This document shows positions 17,903 through 25,741 of a stretch of 64,000 nucleotides of DNA, in pieces. Position 1 is the stretch's first letter. The number at the start of each line of letters is the position of its first letter. A program made the translations under genes and the position numbers. The stretch is from Actinoplanes oblitus (GTDB taxonomy: Bacteria; Actinomycetota; Actinomycetes; Mycobacteriales; Micromonosporaceae), in contig NZ_CP126980.1 of the NCBI RefSeq assembly GCF_030252345.1, forward strand, positions 4,169,501 through 4,233,500, in the 5' to 3' direction. Under the pieces are notes generated by a model. It ran no database searches. It was given only the letters and a program-made list of their open reading frames with translations, and was not told where the DNA came from.

Positions 17903-18453
17903 TGACCATGAGCAGCCACGCCACGACCACGCCGCTATCGCTGGCGCAGCAGATGTGCGAGACCCGGGCCGACACGATGAAAGCGGCGGCCAACCGCTAC
18001 ACGGCCGGGGAGTCCATCAAGCAGATCGCCGCTGCTTACGGCCGCTCGTACGGCTGGGCCCACAACATTCTCGAAGAAGCCGGCGTCCAGTTCCGCAAAC
18101 GCGGCGGCCGGCGCCGCACAGCAGACGCGCAGACCGACAGCCCAGATGCCACCACCACCCACCAGGCTGCCCCCGCGGTGGGCACCACCGGTTGGCAGCA
18201 GCGGACGCGGATGACCGCCGACGAGCAGGAAAAGGCCGCCGACGAGGTCCTACGCCTGTACACCGAAGAACGCAAGTCGGTTAGGCAAATCACCGTCCAG
18301 ACCGGCCTCAGGCGGGGCACCGTCAACCGGCTGCTGAACTTGAGAAACGTCGAGCGGCGCTCCCGCAACGGCGGTCGGCGATCAACCCTTACCGCAGCAC
18401 CGACCGACGGTGTTCAGCACACCGAGCCCCGCCCAGCCGGACCCCTATCGTGA
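17902..18453 (+). CDS. Protein with two related helix-turn-helix units
   Basis: A 183-residue protein from the ATG overlapping the previous stop; an ATG at 17908 is an alternative. Unit 1 is ANRYTAGESIKQIAAAYGRS followed by YGWAHNILEEAGVQFRKRGG. Unit 2 is RLYTEERKSVRQITVQTGLR followed by RGTVNRLLNLRNVERRSRNG. Both end in a basic R-x-R patch as in the upstream 96-residue protein, so three copies of one HTH module lie in a row. Such an arrangement would suit binding to repeated or long operators. Confidence 0.75.
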   Translation: MTMSSHATTTPLSLAQQMCETRADTMKAAANRYTAGESIKQIAAAYGRSYGWAHNILEEAGVQFRKRGGRRRTADAQTDSPDATTTHQAAPAVGTTGWQQRTRMTADEQEKAADEVLRLYTEERKSVRQITVQTGLRRGTVNRLLNLRNVERRSRNGGRRSTLTAAPTDGVQHTEPRPAGPLS

Positions 18454-18830
18454 CCCGCCGCAGCAGCCACCGGCTCGCCCAGCGCGGCACTCACGCCGAC
18501 TGGCACCCGCGCCCGCGCCTGACGGGAACCGGGCACAGCAGGGCGAGCACCACGACCGTGCTGGCCCTGCTGCACCCGGCCCGGCACACCGCGAGCCGGC
18601 CGGGCACCGGCGACACCCGGAGCCCCGGCCTGACGAGCGCGGACACCGACCACAACACCACCCAGCACGCCACCGCCGACACACCTGCTTCGAACGACAG
18701 CATCAGGTTGCACCCGACGGCGCCGACACACGTTGTGCCCATCACCGGCATGTGCCCGCCCGGTCGCCGACGGCCTCGGCGGGCGGCAACGATCGTGCTG
18801 CCGGCCATAGCCGTCTTGGTCCGGGTTTGA
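18450..18830 (+). CDS. Possible small coupled ORF, unsupported by homology
   Basis: A 126-codon frame starting at a GTG that overlaps the previous stop (GTGA) and ending 10 bases before the MFS gene. Its position fits an operon gene, but the product is low-complexity, Thr/Pro/Arg-rich and unlike any family I know. The opposite strand also has an open frame with hydrophobic stretches. I treat it as doubtful; if it is not a gene, this 390-base stretch is empty. Confidence 0.25.
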   Translation: MTRRSSHRLAQRGTHADWHPRPRLTGTGHSRASTTTVLALLHPARHTASRPGTGDTRSPGLTSADTDHNTTQHATADTPASNDSIRLHPTAPTHVVPITGMCPPGRRRPRRAATIVLPAIAVLVRV

Positions 18831-18840
18831 GCGGGAGCCA

Positions 18841-20166
18841 ATGTCCCCCTTCTTGCGCGTGATCAACCGGTCGGCCGCCCGGACGCTGCGCGGCTGCCCC
18901 GGCGCGCATGCCCGGGCCGGCCACCAGCAGCCTTTCGGACTGGCCGTACTGCTGGTGGCCCGGGGAGCCGCGCTGACGGCGAACCGGATGCTGCTGGTCG
19001 TACTACCCGCGATGGTTCTGGCGGTCACCGGAAGCGTGGTCCAGACCGGCCTGATCACCCTGTGCCAGGTGCTGCCGTGGGTCGTCATGCAAGTTCTGTC
19101 CGGGCCCCTCCTCGACCGCGTCGCACCGCAGCGCATCGGTGCCTGCGGCGACCTGCTCTCGGCCACAGTGATGGTGGTCCTCGCCGTCACCGGCCTGCCA
19201 CCGCTGTGGCTGCTGGCGGTCCTGATGGCCGCGGTCGGCGCAGCCGACGGCCCGGCCACCGCCGCGAAGACCGTGCTGCTGCGCCCGGTCGCCGAGGACA
19301 CCGGCATCGCCCTGATACGGGCCACCGGCTGGACGACCGCCGTCGAACGCAGCGCCGGCCTCGGCCCCTACCTCGGCGGCCTCGCCTACACCCGTTGCGG
19401 CCTCACCGTCACCCTGCTCCTGGTCGCGACCCTGTTCGCCCTCGGCTCCCTCGCATCCGCGACGATCAGCACCCCCGTCCGGCACGAACCCGCCACCGGC
19501 ACCTACCGCCAGCAGTTCGCCACCGGCGTCCGATTCCTGCACGCCGACCGCTCCCTGGCCGCACTGATGATCATGTTCGCGGTCACGAACATGCTGGACC
19601 GGGCCCTATTCGGCGGCCTGCTACCGGTCTGGGCCAGCCGAGGCGGCCACGACACCGAAACCACCGGCCTGGCGATCAGCGCATTCGCCGGCACCGCCGC
19701 GGTGACCGCCGCCCTCATGGGCTGGCGCGGCGACCGCCTCGACTCCCACCGCCGCGGCATCTATCTCGCCGGCATGTCGATCGCCGGGGTGAGCCGGTTC
19801 GCCGTCATCGCGCTCAACGCACCACCGACGCTCGTCCTGATCGTCTGGGCCGTCGCCGGCCTCGGCTCCGGCGCAGGCAACCCGGTCATCGAGGCCATCC
19901 AGTGCGACCGGATCCCGGAACACCTGCAGGGCCGGATCCGCACCCAGATCATCGCGGGAGCCTGGACCGGCATCCCGTTCGGTGGCCTCGCCGCCGCCGC
20001 CCTACTCACCCTCGGCCTACCCGCAGCGCTCTGGCTCTGCGCCACCGCCTACCTCGCCGCGGTCGCCTACCCCGGCTGGCGTGTCACCTGGCACACCACA
20101 CCAACCACCCGCAGCCGTCCCGCACCCGTGCCAGCCACCTCCATCGTCGCCGGAGAATCCGCATGA
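18841..20166 (+). CDS. MFS transporter
   Basis: A 441-residue membrane protein with about 12 hydrophobic segments. The loop between segments 2 and 3 carries an MFS-like GPLLDRVAPQRIGACGDLLSA motif (G-x-x-x-D-R-x-x-x-x-R), and the second half has GWRGDRLDSHRRG in the equivalent loop. It resembles actinobacterial drug or metabolite exporters. The ATG at 18841 has GGGAG upstream. It ends the long plus-strand block and could export whatever the methyltransferase/GNAT genes modify; that is inference. Confidence 0.85.
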   Translation: MSPFLRVINRSAARTLRGCPGAHARAGHQQPFGLAVLLVARGAALTANRMLLVVLPAMVLAVTGSVVQTGLITLCQVLPWVVMQVLSGPLLDRVAPQRIGACGDLLSATVMVVLAVTGLPPLWLLAVLMAAVGAADGPATAAKTVLLRPVAEDTGIALIRATGWTTAVERSAGLGPYLGGLAYTRCGLTVTLLLVATLFALGSLASATISTPVRHEPATGTYRQQFATGVRFLHADRSLAALMIMFAVTNMLDRALFGGLLPVWASRGGHDTETTGLAISAFAGTAAVTAALMGWRGDRLDSHRRGIYLAGMSIAGVSRFAVIALNAPPTLVLIVWAVAGLGSGAGNPVIEAIQCDRIPEHLQGRIRTQIIAGAWTGIPFGGLAAAALLTLGLPAALWLCATAYLAAVAYPGWRVTWHTTPTTRSRPAPVPATSIVAGESA

Positions 20167-20535
20167 GCCCCTTCGCGCGCCCCGAACCGGCCACCGCGAC
20201 CAGCGCTGCACGTCGCCGGCTGGGCCATCGCCCACGCCCAAGCTGAGGCGTTGAGTTCCCGAAGGTGGCACGCCGATGCGGGTTGACGATATGCCGAGGG
20301 CTGGGTGAGGGTGGGAGTGATCACCAAGGTCAATCATGTACCTCGGCCGGGTACTGGACACGGCTAATGTCGGACGTGGTGTCCGATGTGATCGCCCGTG
20401 ATCACCTGTTTTCCGCGATTGGACATAAAAGTTGTTCCCGCAGTGAGCAGATGGCTAGCTGCCGCTGCTGGCGGATAGACGGCCTGCGGGTGACCCGCCC
20501 CTTGCGGAGCGGGCCACCACAGGGCCGGGCGGGGG
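20167..20535. other. Intergenic region
   Basis: About 370 bases between the MFS gene and the 3' end of a small minus-strand gene. A short inverted repeat, TCGGAC-GTGGT-GTCCGA, lies near 20370, followed by GTGATC repeats. No gene seen. Confidence 0.4.
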
Positions 20536-20775
20536 TTAGTGCCGGAATTTCCAGGCTCGCAGCACGACCTCCGTTACCTTGAGGGCGGATCCGGCGACCA
20601 ACACCATGGTCGTCGGGTCCGCACTCCCGGCCAGCGCCAGCAGCTTCTCGGCGATCTCCAGAACCCCGGCGATGATCAGGGTCTGGTCGAGCGCCTTACT
20701 GATCTGCTGGACGCGCTCCGGCCGCTCGGGCAGCCGGCCGGAGTTGCCGCCCTGGCCTTGCGCGTTCTCAGGCAA
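20536..20775 (-). CDS. Small helical hypothetical protein
   Basis: A 79-residue product if translation begins at the TTG at 20775, which has GAAGGGAG 6 bases upstream. The open frame continues for 50 codons more, but that part is not convincing. Two hydrophobic helices (LDQTLIIAGVLEIAEKLLALAG and TTMVLVAGSALKVTEVVLRAW) suggest a small membrane-associated or helical-bundle protein. Function unknown. Confidence 0.5.
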   Translation of the reverse strand: MPENAQGQGGNSGRLPERPERVQQISKALDQTLIIAGVLEIAEKLLALAGSADPTTMVLVAGSALKVTEVVLRAWKFRH

Positions 20776-21293
20776 GGGAGTCTCCCTTCTCGATGCGACA
20801 GAACCTGCCGGCCAGGGGCCGGCGCTCGCCCGGCAGAAGGCCGGGCGATGCTCGATGACATCGGGATGGGGCAGGGCGGTGCGGTGAAGCCCGTGGGTGC
20901 TCGCCAGAGTTACGTCACGACACAAAACCGGGGGATAGCAACGTGGGTGCCGGCGCCTCGTCGACCGGGCCGCTGCGGCGCGATGGTCGTGCCGGGCACG
21001 ACGACGCCGCCCGATCCGGGCGGACCAGACGGCGTCGCGGCGACCGGCAAACGGCCAGCGTGGAACTTCGCGTGCATGTATGTGTCTTCCTGAAGAAGGA
21101 AACCGCCTACCGGGTTAGCTGACGGGTTCGGGCAGGAAGCAGGCCCTACCGGCCAAGGTCAGCCGGATTCACCCCGTGGCCGCCGCTAGCGTGCAGCAGC
21201 GGCCGAGTGGTTCCCCGATTCACCGAAGTGACTCAACGGTTGGTGCAGCGTGCGTGACAGGTCGTGCAGCTTGGGGGGCGCGGCGCAGCCTCG
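20776..21293. other. Intergenic region with a possible terminator
   Basis: No supported gene. A hairpin GGCCGCCGCT-AGCGTGC-AGCAGCGGCC (about 21179-21205, one mismatch) lies downstream of the minus-strand membrane-protein gene and may terminate that operon. Confidence 0.4.
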
Positions 21294-22346
21294 TCAGCCG
21301 GGGCTGCTGGTGTGGGTCGCATCAATGAATAGCAGAGAGTCCGACAAGGCAGGAGTCGGGATTCTGACACCCGGCGGAGGCCGCAACCAGACCGTGTCAT
21401 AAGCGAGCATCCGGCCGGTCCGCGGGTCGAACACGGCGATGTCCCGGACGGCGCCCTGCTGGCTGTCGGCGACCACGGCTAAGCCGCGCCGACCGATTCC
21501 GCCGTCGACTATTCCAGCGACTTTCAGGCCGGCCGGAGTGTCGGCGAGTGCCTGCAGCAGCGCGGCCCGTTGCTGCGGACTCGGGTCGTGGAACCGGAAC
21601 ACCTCGCGGACCGCGCGCAGGGTGGCCTGCGGGCCGTCCGCGGGATCCTGCTGCTCGGCGAGCTGGCTGGACACCTGGAACACGTTGTCCGCCAACCGCG
21701 GCGCCACCACCGGCATCTGCCCATCCCCGTAGGAGACGTCCTGGCCGGGATCCGGGGGCCGGATCGGACCGGGATCCTCGCCGGGACTCCAGCCGGGCAC
21801 GCTCGTACGGGTCTGGCGGCCGGCCTGTTGCGGCGTCCACCAGCGCTGCTCGTCATGGACGGTCACCGCGTCGTGCCCAGCGGTCGCCTCCCGCGCCCAG
21901 ACCCGGGTGCGGGTATAGGTGTAGCGGCCGGTGTTGGCTGGCGTGGACAGTTTCGCCACCGTCTGGGACAGCGTGGTCAGTTCTGCCCGGGCGTCGCGCC
22001 ACTGCCCGGGCTCGGGTAGCGGCAGCAACCACACGCCGCCCGCTGGAGCTGAGGCCGACGGCACGGCGCCCGGTGGGCGGCGGTCGACGATCGCCCAGGT
22101 GCCGGCGAGCGCGACCAGGACCGTAACGAATACGGCGGCCTGTCGGGTGATCGTGCGCAGCAGAGCCTGCCGGGCACGGCGGCGCCGCAGGCGCACCCCG
22201 GCCACGATCTGCGCGGCGGTGAGCGACAACGTCGCCGGTGGATCCTGCGGTTCGCCGGGTGGTGGACTCAGTGCGGCGACGTGCAGGGGGACCACCTCCA
22301 GGTCGGTGTAGCCGCGGCGGACGGGATCAGGCCCCGGGACGGACAT
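21294..22346 (-). CDS. CU044_5270-type membrane protein paired with an ECF sigma factor
   Basis: A 350-residue protein. A cytoplasmic N-terminal part of about 75 residues is followed by one transmembrane helix (TRQAAVFVTVLVALAGTWAIV), then a large extracytoplasmic domain (YTYTRTRVWAREAT, DEQRWWTPQQAGR, LFIDATHTSS). This build and the position after a sigma factor match the CU044_5270 family, which probably acts as an anti-sigma or signal-sensing partner. The ATG at 22346 lies 19 bases inside the 3' end of the sigma gene. No zinc-binding HxxxCxxC anti-sigma motif is visible. Confidence 0.7.
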   Translation of the reverse strand: MSVPGPDPVRRGYTDLEVVPLHVAALSPPPGEPQDPPATLSLTAAQIVAGVRLRRRRARQALLRTITRQAAVFVTVLVALAGTWAIVDRRPPGAVPSASAPAGGVWLLPLPEPGQWRDARAELTTLSQTVAKLSTPANTGRYTYTRTRVWAREATAGHDAVTVHDEQRWWTPQQAGRQTRTSVPGWSPGEDPGPIRPPDPGQDVSYGDGQMPVVAPRLADNVFQVSSQLAEQQDPADGPQATLRAVREVFRFHDPSPQQRAALLQALADTPAGLKVAGIVDGGIGRRGLAVVADSQQGAVRDIAVFDPRTGRMLAYDTVWLRPPPGVRIPTPALSDSLLFIDATHTSSPG

Positions 22347-22917
22347 GGTTCTTGGCTCCCTTCGTCGTAGTCGGTCTCGGCAGGCCCGGCCCGGCGGCGT
22401 CGGGCGCTGCCATCGCACGTCGCAGCACCGCCAGGGCGCGGCAATACCTGTTGGAGACGTCCTTCGGCGTCGTTTTCATCGCCGCGGCGATCTCGGCGTT
22501 GCCGAAGCCGTCGGCCCGCAGGACCAGCACCGCCCGGTCACGCTTACTCAGCAGGTCGCCGGCGATCGCGAAGATCCGTTCCCGCTGTTCGCGGCCGTAC
22601 ACGGCCTCGAAGGTGGGGTCGTTGCCAACCGGGACCGCATCCAGATCGCAGCCCCAGAACGTCAGGCGGCGGTATCTGATGTTGAGCGCCCGGCGGGTGA
22701 CGACCGTGGTCAGCCACGCGCGCCAGGAGTCCGGCGGCCTCTTGTAGCGGCGCAGGTGCCTAGCCATCGCGACCACGGTGTCCTGGACCGCGTCCTCGGC
22801 CTTCTGCCGGTCCTGGAGGATCCCGAACGCAGTACGCCAGAGCATGTCCTTGTGCTCCGACCATGCCCTTTCGATCTCCGCTGATCTTTCGCTGCCGTCC
22901 AACGCGCTCCTCTTCAC
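22327..22917 (-). CDS. ECF-type sigma-70 family RNA polymerase sigma factor
   Basis: About 196 residues. Region 2 is MLWRTAFGILQDRQKAEDAVQDTVVAMARHL and ends with WRAWLTTVVTRRALNIRYRR. Region 4 has LSKRDRAVLVLRADGFGNAEIAAAMKTTPKDVSNRYCRALAVLRR, with its HTH. The GTG at 22917 is preferred; a TTG two codons upstream is an alternative. It would direct RNA polymerase to a small regulon in response to the membrane partner encoded just downstream. Confidence 0.85.
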   Translation of the reverse strand: MKRSALDGSERSAEIERAWSEHKDMLWRTAFGILQDRQKAEDAVQDTVVAMARHLRRYKRPPDSWRAWLTTVVTRRALNIRYRRLTFWGCDLDAVPVGNDPTFEAVYGREQRERIFAIAGDLLSKRDRAVLVLRADGFGNAEIAAAMKTTPKDVSNRYCRALAVLRRAMAAPDAAGPGLPRPTTTKGAKNHVRPGA

Positions 22918-23212
22918 GGGCAACGCCGCCCGATCCGGGCAGACTCTTCACCCCTTAAGTACGCGGCGCCGTTCCGAATCCGCCGCGCCGCAACGACCGT
23001 GACAAGACCGATACCTAAGCGTTCCGAAAGGCGGCACCGAGATCAAGATCATCAATTATGGATCTTCACTCGAACGGGCGAAATGGTGGCACCTGCAGCT
23101 GATGCAAACCCGCTCCCATCTCGGCACATTCATGCACTCCAATTGATGTTCAAGAATTGATAGGGTTCCTGCTATTGACATTTGTCGAGCTGAATGACAA
23201 CGGGGGTCGCTC

Positions 23213-23737
23213 ATGAATCGCTTCAGCCTGCGCTACCTGCAGACTGCTGCTTTGATCACGACATGCGTCCTGGCAGCCACGCTCAGCGCCCAGCCCGCAG
23301 CCGCCTACCCGGCCGACACCACGCGAGCCGCGATGGCCGCATACCTGCACGAGCACCCCGGCGGCACACCGATCAGCGACCGCGACATCGCCTACGGCGG
23401 CGGCACCTTCATCGTTACCGTCACCCGCGCCCAAGCCGGACACGCCCTCGCCGCAGCCGACTGCCCGTCCGGCTGGTTCTGCTTCTACGACGGCGTCAAC
23501 TACACCTACCCGCGCGGCCGACTCTCCAGCTGCGGCTGGCAGGACCTCGGCACGTGGGGCTGGCGCAACCGGACGGAGTCCGTGCACTACAACATGAGCA
23601 GCGGCACCGTCGGCTTCCTCAACGAAGCCGGCAGCGTCGATACAGTGCTGTTCACCGCCGGCACCACGCGGCGCACCATCGCCGACGTCAACCCCTACCG
23701 CAACCAGGCCGACTACGTGAGCCGAACGAACTGCTGA
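23213..23737 (+). CDS. Secreted peptidase-inhibitor I36-like protein
   Basis: A 174-residue exported protein. A signal peptide with hydrophobic core TAALITTCVLAATLSAQPAAA probably ends near residue 31. The C-terminal domain fits the I36 / beta-gamma-crystallin-like family: ADCPSGWFCFYDGVNYTYPR, DLGTWGWRNRTESVHYNMSS and GSVDTVLFTAG. It has four Cys after the signal, suited to disulfides. Members inhibit secreted metalloproteases in Streptomyces; here the role is by family only. The region just upstream is relatively A+T rich and probably holds its promoter. Confidence 0.8.
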   Translation: MNRFSLRYLQTAALITTCVLAATLSAQPAAAYPADTTRAAMAAYLHEHPGGTPISDRDIAYGGGTFIVTVTRAQAGHALAAADCPSGWFCFYDGVNYTYPRGRLSSCGWQDLGTWGWRNRTESVHYNMSSGTVGFLNEAGSVDTVLFTAGTTRRTIADVNPYRNQADYVSRTNC

Positions 23738-24669
23738 CCACCACCGCCAGCCACCCTCGGCCGGCGCCGTGACCGAACCGGCGGCACGCGACGGCCCCAC
23801 ATGAGGAGTGATCAGCGCCGCGACCGGGCCTGGGATGTGCTGCCCCGCTGGAGGGCCGCCAACCGCCTCGCCGGTACGCCGCCGGTAACAGCAACAGCGC
23901 ACGCCACTTTCCGCGGTTCGCGCGGACGCCGGCATCCGGACGACGGGATCGGCATGGGCGTCGGGTTCCTGGAGTCACTGGACAAGGCCGAAAACCGGCC
24001 CGCGCGGTGGGTGAGAAGTAGTCTGCCCCGTGGGCCAGGGGTCTTCCGCCCACGCAATGGCACCCCTGGCCCGCCCCGAGCGATCCGGCCGACACGGCGG
24101 CTTGAGAACACGGTCTTTGCCTGGCACCGACATCCATTACGTCGGCGGGCGCGTACGAGTTGCCGCGCAGAACGGACCACCCGAGTTGTGCCGAGCCTTC
24201 CGCCTACCAGGAGACGTTCAGCGTGCGCACCGCGTATTCGGCCGCGACCAGCAGTGCCGAGCCCGCGACTGTGGTCAGGGCCGCGGTTCGTGAACGCCGC
24301 CCCGTGGTTATCCACGGGGCGGCGGTTTTCGCGTGCGGCTGGAGTTGTGAACCCTTCACCGGACATCTGGTGCGTCCGGAAGGCGACCGCCGCCGTGCCC
24401 GTCTCGACGGTAGCCCCGCACGGAGACCCACGTCCAGCGGCCGAGGCCCGATGCCCGCGATCGAGCCGGGGCGGGGCGCTGCCTCGTGCCCTAGTCAGCC
24501 AGGAGCAGGAGGCGAAGGAGGCCTCGAGTGGTCCAGGTGCAGATGAGGTCCTTGTCGGCCTGCTCGGATCCCTGGTCGACCCGCTATCAGTCCGCGGCGG
24601 CGTGCCTTGCCGACGGTGTCCCGCGGCTGTCGGTGCCTCGCTGACGGGCGCAACAGCCCGGCAGCGTCC
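23738..24669. other. Long stretch without a recognisable gene
   Basis: About 930 bases. Open frames exist on both strands, but none has a plausible start site, domain or protein-like composition. The one clear element is the terminator at 24295-24329. A decayed gene is possible. Confidence 0.4.
24295..24329 (+). terminator. Strong rho-independent terminator
   Basis: A perfect 13-bp stem, CGCCGCCCCGTGG (24295-24307) / CCACGGGGCGGCG (24312-24324), with a 4-base loop and TTTT following. It would stop plus-strand transcription. No convincing gene lies directly upstream, so what it terminates is unclear; a small RNA or decayed gene is possible. Confidence 0.75.
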
Positions 24670-25206
24670 TCACGGCCTGGCAGGTATCTCACGGCCCAGC
24701 GCGGCGACCGCTTGCGGGGCGAACCCGTTTGCCAGCAGTGAACTGACCCGTGCGTAGTCATCGAAGACCCCGAAATTTTCTTCCGTCGGCCACAGCGACT
24801 CATCGCTGATCGCGACGCCCAGGTAGGCGAGCCCAGTTCCGGGATCCCACGTTGGATCGATCGCTATCCCATCCGTGGTGACGCACCAGCCATGAGCCAG
24901 ACAGCACACCGTGCCGGACACACTGAAAGCGGCGATGCCCTCGGCGTACAGCAATCCCCGTCGGCGAGCGACCGCAGCCGCATTGCTGTAGCAGAACTGA
25001 TCCGGCATCTTGTCGATCCCATCAGGCAGCGGACCGGCGGTATGAAGGCGGCCGATATCGAGCAGCAGATGCTCCTTGGTCGCGTACCTCCAGCCCTGCG
25101 GCCCTCGGTGGTGGGCGTCCACGAATTCAATGTGCGCACGCGCAAAGGCCACGAGGGCGGCTTCGGCAGCGTCGGTGCCGGAGACCTCACTTCGTCGCAC
25201 GATCAT
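24670..25206 (-). CDS. Hypothetical cytoplasmic protein
   Basis: A 178-residue protein starting at the ATG at 25206 with GAAGGA upstream. The longer frame runs on but is not protein-like. I recognise no family. The sequence has the look of a compact enzyme-like fold: CYSNAAAVARRRGLLYAEGI, VCCLAHGWCVTTDGIAIDPTW, GLAYLGVAI. The Cys and His in CCLAHGWCV and the Asp in AIDPTWD could be functional residues, possibly of a cysteine-peptidase-like fold, but that is speculation. Confidence 0.6.
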   Translation of the reverse strand: MIVRRSEVSGTDAAEAALVAFARAHIEFVDAHHRGPQGWRYATKEHLLLDIGRLHTAGPLPDGIDKMPDQFCYSNAAAVARRRGLLYAEGIAAFSVSGTVCCLAHGWCVTTDGIAIDPTWDPGTGLAYLGVAISDESLWPTEENFGVFDDYARVSSLLANGFAPQAVAALGREIPARP

Positions 25207-25741
25207 CCACGCGTTCCTTCCTTGCCGGCTCGCAACGAAGTATGAACGCCGTATTCCCGCCGCAGTACGCGGCCGCGCTACTGCCACGTCACCCTGTTGC
25301 CCCGAGCGATCTACGACAGGCCACGTAACCGTTGGATAGCGCTCACCCGGGCAGCAGATGCGGTTCACGAGAAGCCTGGCGTGCATATGAACCTGCCTCG
25401 GCAACGGCGACGGGTGCATCAGCGATCCGGCTCCGGAGCCGGGCACAACACGTGCGGCGCGGCAACCGGCGACAACCGGAGACAACTTCCCGAGCCGATC
25501 ACGAACCGGCAAGGTCATTCCCGGGGGACGCCACCGCTGGTTGAGGGGGACGGCCCGCTGGCGAGAAGGGACAGCCAGCGGTGGCGCCCGCCGGAACTCC
25601 GCGACGCGCTCAGGCCGGCGCCTGACGCGCGACGACCTGACTAGCTCGCCCATCCACCCGCGCGCCAGGCCGGCCATCTTGCCAATGCGAGAGCTGCTGC
25701 CTGTCCCCACTGGCTGACCTGTCACCGAAGAGAGGAACGGC
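25207..25741. other. Intergenic region upstream of the GH3 gene
   Basis: 535 bases with no supported gene. The promoter of the secreted glucosidase gene is expected here. I see no clear operator repeat. Confidence 0.4.

Noticed and set aside
23801..24757. 318-codon plus-strand frame
   Set aside because: It crosses the terminator at 24295 and overlaps the better-supported minus-strand gene at 24670-25206; composition is Arg/Pro-rich without domains.
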